This document shows positions 60,565-64,000 of a DNA stretch of 64,000 nt, one piece after another. The translations under genes were made by a program, and so were the position numbers. The notes under the pieces are model-generated. The model worked only from the letters and a program-made list of their open reading frames with translations. It was not told the DNA's origin and made no database searches. Positions within the stretch are counted from its first letter, which is position 1, and the number at the start of each line of letters is the position of its first letter. The stretch covers positions 2,046,001-2,110,000 of the forward strand of contig NZ_CP141832.1 of NCBI RefSeq assembly GCF_043633585.1, in the 5' to 3' direction. Source of the stretch: Lacrimispora sinapis. Its GTDB lineage: Bacteria; Bacillota; Clostridia; Lachnospirales; Lachnospiraceae.

Positions 60565-62748
60565 CTACTCTACCCCACGTTTAAAATGACCTCTTGTAAA
60601 TTCCTCAAGCGGCAGCTTTGCTCTCTGCCCGTTATAAAACTCTTCCGAAAAACTTCTTATTACAGCTTCCGTCTGCACTCTGTCCTCAGTGGTAAATTGA
60701 AGCCGCAGGGATGAAGGTTTCAGCGCCTTTACTGCATCCTCAAATCCATGAAGAGATAACGGAGCAGAATTATAAATGGAATTATAGCAGAATCTACAGT
60801 GATTTTTCACAGGAAACTCTTTGCCCATCCGGTCTTTTAACAGAAGAAGCGTGGGATTCTTATCACACTGTTCGGTCCCTTGGTGCAGGCACTGTGCGGT
60901 CACCATCATCGGCAGCCTGCCATAGATCAAAAGTTCCCCCGGAACGGTTAGTTTTCCCAATTCCCTGCTGTTTAATTCTACCGGCCAGGTAAGCTCATCT
61001 GCCCCCAGCTGAAACAGGAGTTCCTGGGACCAGTGATTCATTCCGTATACACCGAAATCAAATACCAGATGTCCCTTGATCCCTTTTTGTTTCAAGTAGC
61101 CCACTTCCTCCAGCGAACGGATCAAAAAGCCATCAAACCCTGCTTCTTTAAGTTCTTTTCCATGCTGATCAAAAAATTGTTCTGCCCTGCTGCGGAAAAT
61201 GTGGGGCATGGTAAGCATACATTCCTTGCCATTCTTATGGCACATGTCTGCATAGGCTTCCCACCGCTCCGGTTCAAATTCTGCAGCATCAATATAAATA
61301 CGGTTTACCCGGCTGCTTGCTGCCGCTGCTTCCAGACAATCCGGCCGTTCCAGAGAAACCGTCAGCTTTGGTACTTCAATCGGCTTTTCCTTCCTATGGT
61401 TAAGTATCTCCTCTGCTTTAGGAGAACTTTCCCCAGATTCTCTCCGGTAATCCTTTAAAACAGCCTGCTCAAGCTCCTCCAGTCCTCTCCGGCGAAGATC
61501 ATTTAAAGACTGAACCGGAAGAAAGACCTCCCCACTCAACCGTATCTCAAGCTGTTCAAAGTAAAAAGGTGTATTGCCTGTCTTATCCAGCTGCTTTTTT
61601 ACCTTTTCTTCTGTCATAGGCTGGTTCTGAGCCGTCTGCACCAGCTCCCCTGTAACCGTGATTTCCTTTCCGCAGGCTTCTAAGAACAAGCACGCCTGCT
61701 GGCCTTTTTCCAGGAACGCATGACCTCTGACCGGTTCTTTTATTTCTTTTTCCACATAATTCTTATCCAAAAAATCAAACAGCGTCTGGTTTCCCTCCCG
61801 AAACGAAGGTTTTTCCTTCCAGACCACCATATCACGTCCGTTATGGCGCTTGTAATACCCGTCGGTCTGCCCTCCCCGGTCAAACAAATCCAGCAAAGCC
61901 TTCCGGTCCTCTTCCCTGACCCGGTACCCTTCTCTCCCATGATTTAAATACAGGTCCGTGTATTTGCGGTAAATACTTACTACCCCTGCCGTATATCTGG
62001 GGCTTTTCATTCTTCCTTCAATCTTCATGGAATAGACTCCGGCCTCAATCATATCCGGGATTAAGTCTAACGTGCTTAAATCCTTTAGACTCAGACAGTA
62101 ACGGTCCTCTTTTTTTCCAAGCGTCTTTCCATCCCGCTTGACTTCATAAGGCAGACGGCAGGTTTGGGCACACCTTCCCCGGTTCCCGCTTCGTCCTCCG
62201 ATCAGACTGCTGAAAAGACACTGTCCGGAATAGCAGTAACACAATGCACCATGTACAAAGCTTTCGATTTCCACATCCACATGGTCACGAATCTGCTCAA
62301 TATCTTTTAATGACAATTCCCTGGCCGTGACTACCCGCTCTGCCCCCAGTTCCTTTAACATCTCAGCACCGTATGCACCGGTAATGGTCATCTGGGTACT
62401 TGCATGAATGGGAAGTGAAGGAAAGTGTTTCTTTATGAAGGAAAGAACGCCCATATCCTGAACGATCACCGCATCAAGCCCCTGTTTGTAATAAGGAAGA
62501 AGATAATCAAAAAGTTCTCCCATCTCCTGTTCCTTCATCAGCGTATTGACCGTAAGATACAGCTTTCGCCCATGAAGATGCACATAATCTATGGCTTCCA
62601 AAAGCTTGTCCTCTTCCGGGTTTTGAGCAAACGCTCTGGCTCCGAACCTGCTGCCACCCATATAGACCGCATCAGCTCCCGCCGCAACTGCTGCTTTCAT
62701 GCTTTCAAATGATCCTGCCGGAGCAAGAATTTCCACTTCTTTCTTCAC
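60565..62748 (-). CDS. U32 peptidase family protein (RlhA/TrhP type)
   Basis: A 727-residue U32 protein with a C-terminal DUF3656-type part. N-terminal barrel start is EILAPAGSFESMKAAVAAGA; the Cys signature is ESFVHGALCYCYSGQCLFSS followed by GNRGRCAQTCR, a Cys set thought to hold an iron-sulfur cluster. Despite the name, U32 proteins RlhA and TrhP act in prephenate-dependent hydroxylation of 23S rRNA and tRNA. That role fits here better than protease; the exact RNA target is unclear. GTG start after AGGAGGCATAT. First gene before the SEDS and PBP genes. Confidence 0.88.
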   Translation of the reverse strand: MKKEVEILAPAGSFESMKAAVAAGADAVYMGGSRFGARAFAQNPEEDKLLEAIDYVHLHGRKLYLTVNTLMKEQEMGELFDYLLPYYKQGLDAVIVQDMGVLSFIKKHFPSLPIHASTQMTITGAYGAEMLKELGAERVVTARELSLKDIEQIRDHVDVEIESFVHGALCYCYSGQCLFSSLIGGRSGNRGRCAQTCRLPYEVKRDGKTLGKKEDRYCLSLKDLSTLDLIPDMIEAGVYSMKIEGRMKSPRYTAGVVSIYRKYTDLYLNHGREGYRVREEDRKALLDLFDRGGQTDGYYKRHNGRDMVVWKEKPSFREGNQTLFDFLDKNYVEKEIKEPVRGHAFLEKGQQACLFLEACGKEITVTGELVQTAQNQPMTEEKVKKQLDKTGNTPFYFEQLEIRLSGEVFLPVQSLNDLRRRGLEELEQAVLKDYRRESGESSPKAEEILNHRKEKPIEVPKLTVSLERPDCLEAAAASSRVNRIYIDAAEFEPERWEAYADMCHKNGKECMLTMPHIFRSRAEQFFDQHGKELKEAGFDGFLIRSLEEVGYLKQKGIKGHLVFDFGVYGMNHWSQELLFQLGADELTWPVELNSRELGKLTVPGELLIYGRLPMMVTAQCLHQGTEQCDKNPTLLLLKDRMGKEFPVKNHCRFCYNSIYNSAPLSLHGFEDAVKALKPSSLRLQFTTEDRVQTEAVIRSFSEEFYNGQRAKLPLEEFTRGHFKRGVE

Positions 62749-62760
62749 ATATGCCTCCTG

Positions 62761-62796
62761 ATTCCCTGTATTGATGAGATTCCCTGTATTGATGAA
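62761..62796. repeat. 18-bp tandem duplication
   Basis: ATTCCCTGTATTGATGAG at 62761-62778 is repeated directly at 62779-62796 with one mismatch, just upstream of the U32 ribosome site. Confidence 0.8.
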
Positions 62797-62838
62797 AGAG
62801 AGGATGCCATGGCTTTGCCATAAAACATCCCCTCCCGT

Positions 62839-63207
62839 TTATTCTTTCTTCCCAAGATCCGCAGACTTTTTCACTTCTGCCAGTTCCGCTTTGACGGCCT
62901 CTAGCTTCATCTGAGTCGCCACCAGCTCATGCTTTAAGCTATAGGTCTCTTTTTCCATCTCCGCCTTCTGCTGTTCCAATCTTGCAATCTGTTCTCTGGC
63001 TTTAAAATAATCATCCGCCATGTTCAGCTCTATCATAACATTCTGGTACTCCGCACTCTGCTTTGTAAACCCTTCCTGACGTTTTAATGTCAGAACCATC
63101 TCATTGATATAACTGGCCAGACGCTGAATGTAACCTTCTTCTTCACTTCCAGCTAATGTATAAATCTTGCCATCGATTAAAACTTCAGTATTGTGTTTGG
63201 AATCCAT
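62839..63207 (-). CDS. zapA: cell division protein ZapA
   Basis: A 122-residue protein with the ZapA N-terminal fold (EVLIDGKIYTLAGSEEEGYI) and a long coiled coil in the C-terminal two thirds (QIARLEQQKAEMEKE). ZapA bundles FtsZ filaments at the division site. The Firmicutes form is usually shorter (about 85-105 residues); here the coil is somewhat longer. The start at 63207 follows ACAGGAGAGAATAAC; an earlier ATG lacks one. Confidence 0.92.
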   Translation of the reverse strand: MDSKHNTEVLIDGKIYTLAGSEEEGYIQRLASYINEMVLTLKRQEGFTKQSAEYQNVMIELNMADDYFKAREQIARLEQQKAEMEKETYSLKHELVATQMKLEAVKAELAEVKKSADLGKKE

Positions 63208-63289
63208 GTTATTCTCTCCTGTTATCATTTGCTCTTTCTTTACTATATCACACTTTATAGCGTTAGGAAAGTTCTAAAATTCAGGCAGG

Positions 63290-64000
63290 TCATGGTTCCA
63301 TAACAATTCCAAGATGATGATAGGCCCGTTCTGTAGCAACACGTCCCCGGGAGGTACGGTTTAAAAATCCGTTCATCAGCAGATAAGGCTCATAAACATC
63401 TTCTAATGTCCCGGCATCTTCTCCCAATGCCGCTGCCAGAGTATCCAGACCAACCGGTCCCCCGGAAAATTTTTCGATCATTGTGGTTAAGATGGCCCGG
63501 TCATTGTAATCCAGTCCAAACTTATCCACATCCAGAATATCCAGTGCAAAATCCGCCACCTCTTTGGTAATGATTCCGTCGTATTTCACCTGTGCAAAAT
63601 CCCGGACTCTCTTTAACAGGCGGTTTGCAAGCCTTGGGGTTCCCCTGGACCGTTTGGCAATCTCTGCCGCTCCCTCCTCTTCAATCTCCACTTGAAGGAC
63701 CTTTGCAGAACGGCAGACAATGATCTTTAGTTCCTCAGGCGTATAAAATTCCAGCTTCTGCACCACTCCGAAACGATCTCTTAACGGTGCCGTCAAAAGA
63801 CCGGCCCTTGTAGTCGCCCCCACCAGAGTGAACTTTGGCAGGTCCAGTCTTATGGATCTTGCGGTGGAATCCTTTCCCAGCATAATATCAATGGCAAAGT
63901 CCTCCATGGCCGGGTACAAAACCTCTTCTACCTGACGGTTGAGCCGGTGGATCTCATCCACGAACAGCACATCGCCTTCCTGTAAGTTATTTAAAATTGC
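63290..64000 (-). CDS. ruvB: Holliday junction DNA helicase RuvB, N-terminus outside window
   Basis: The frame is open to the right edge; 236 codons are seen. The sequence starts inside the ATPase domain, just before the Walker B region (AILNNLQEGDVLFVDEIHR) and continues with sensor 1 (TLVGATTRAG), the arginine finger region (APLRDRFGV), sensor 2 (RLANRLLKRVRDFA) and the C-terminal winged helix ending YHHLGI. RuvB is the hexameric motor that drives branch migration with RuvA. Walker A and the start lie beyond 64000. Confidence 0.97.
   Translation of the reverse strand, partial: AILNNLQEGDVLFVDEIHRLNRQVEEVLYPAMEDFAIDIMLGKDSTARSIRLDLPKFTLVGATTRAGLLTAPLRDRFGVVQKLEFYTPEELKIIVCRSAKVLQVEIEEEGAAEIAKRSRGTPRLANRLLKRVRDFAQVKYDGIITKEVADFALDILDVDKFGLDYNDRAILTTMIEKFSGGPVGLDTLAAALGEDAGTLEDVYEPYLLMNGFLNRTSRGRVATERAYHHLGIVMEP

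Noticed and set aside
1..64000. CRISPR array, tRNA, rRNA, prophage or insertion sequence
   Set aside because: I found no regular repeat-spacer pattern, no clover-leaf with a CCA or T-loop that I could support, no transposase or integrase motifs and no long terminal inverted repeats.

Overview
The window looks like a chromosomal segment of a spore-forming, anaerobic Clostridia species of the Lachnospiraceae type (Lacrimispora / Clostridium cluster XIVa). This is inferred from spore-linked proteins (SpoIID/LytB-like, SleB-like hydrolase, Csp-like subtilase), a Phe T-box in front of pheST, an agr-type quorum locus, PucR control of pyrimidine use, strong AGGAGG ribosome sites and moderate GC. I see no rRNA, tRNA, insertion sequence, phage or CRISPR array. 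Almost all genes lie on the minus strand, so the operons read from high to low coordinate.

Right to left. 64000-57229 is a housekeeping and division block: ruvB (cut by the window edge), zapA, a U32 peptidase-family protein, a FtsW/RodA-type polymerase and a class B PBP in one run, then a Nudix hydrolase. 57154-49831 holds a CheW with an inserted zinc-binding CZB domain, a macro-domain / small protein / 5'-3' exonuclease / M32 carboxypeptidase run, a YihY membrane protein, a radical SAM protein and a LysR regulator. The LysR gene is divergent from a two-subunit ABC exporter (49707-46230), across a nearly symmetric palindrome that forms two overlapping promoters.

46087-41596 is the most distinctive region. 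It encodes a LytTR response regulator, an AgrC-like kinase, a 53-residue AgrD pro-peptide and AgrB, followed by an operon of three unrecognised genes. The agrDB promoter and the promoter of the orphan operon share one layout: two 11-bp direct repeats 22 bp apart, 5 bp, TTGAAA, 16/17 bp, and a -10 box. This predicts that the quorum signal switches on the three orphan genes.

40816-31071 contains a chemoreceptor, the T-box-controlled pheST operon, an enolase-like protein that has lost its catalytic residues, secG and rnr. 30936-19117 is a reductive pyrimidine (or hydantoin) degradation island. It has a PucR regulator, a class III aminotransferase, an iron alcohol dehydrogenase, an ABC importer (ATPase, two permeases, lipoprotein), dihydropyrimidinase, a dihydropyrimidine dehydrogenase and an N-carbamoyl amidohydrolase. 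Together these could take uracil to 3-hydroxypropionate and ammonia. The binding lipoprotein reads as a clean circular permutation of the usual NMT1/THI5 fold, which I regard as the most surprising single protein here.

18974-11268 carries smpB, a cytoplasmic ParB-like/BMP fusion, a phosphoesterase, ilvN-ilvC, and leuCD with a divergent LysR gene. 11133-1 carries ybaK, a SleB-like hydrolase, a YhcH protein, a pectinesterase (plus strand), pckA, a HAD phosphatase, a GNAT protein, an HPr-like protein without the active histidine, a probable 6S RNA gene with its own promoter and terminator, a SpoIID/LytB-like protein and a Csp-like serine protease cut by the left edge.
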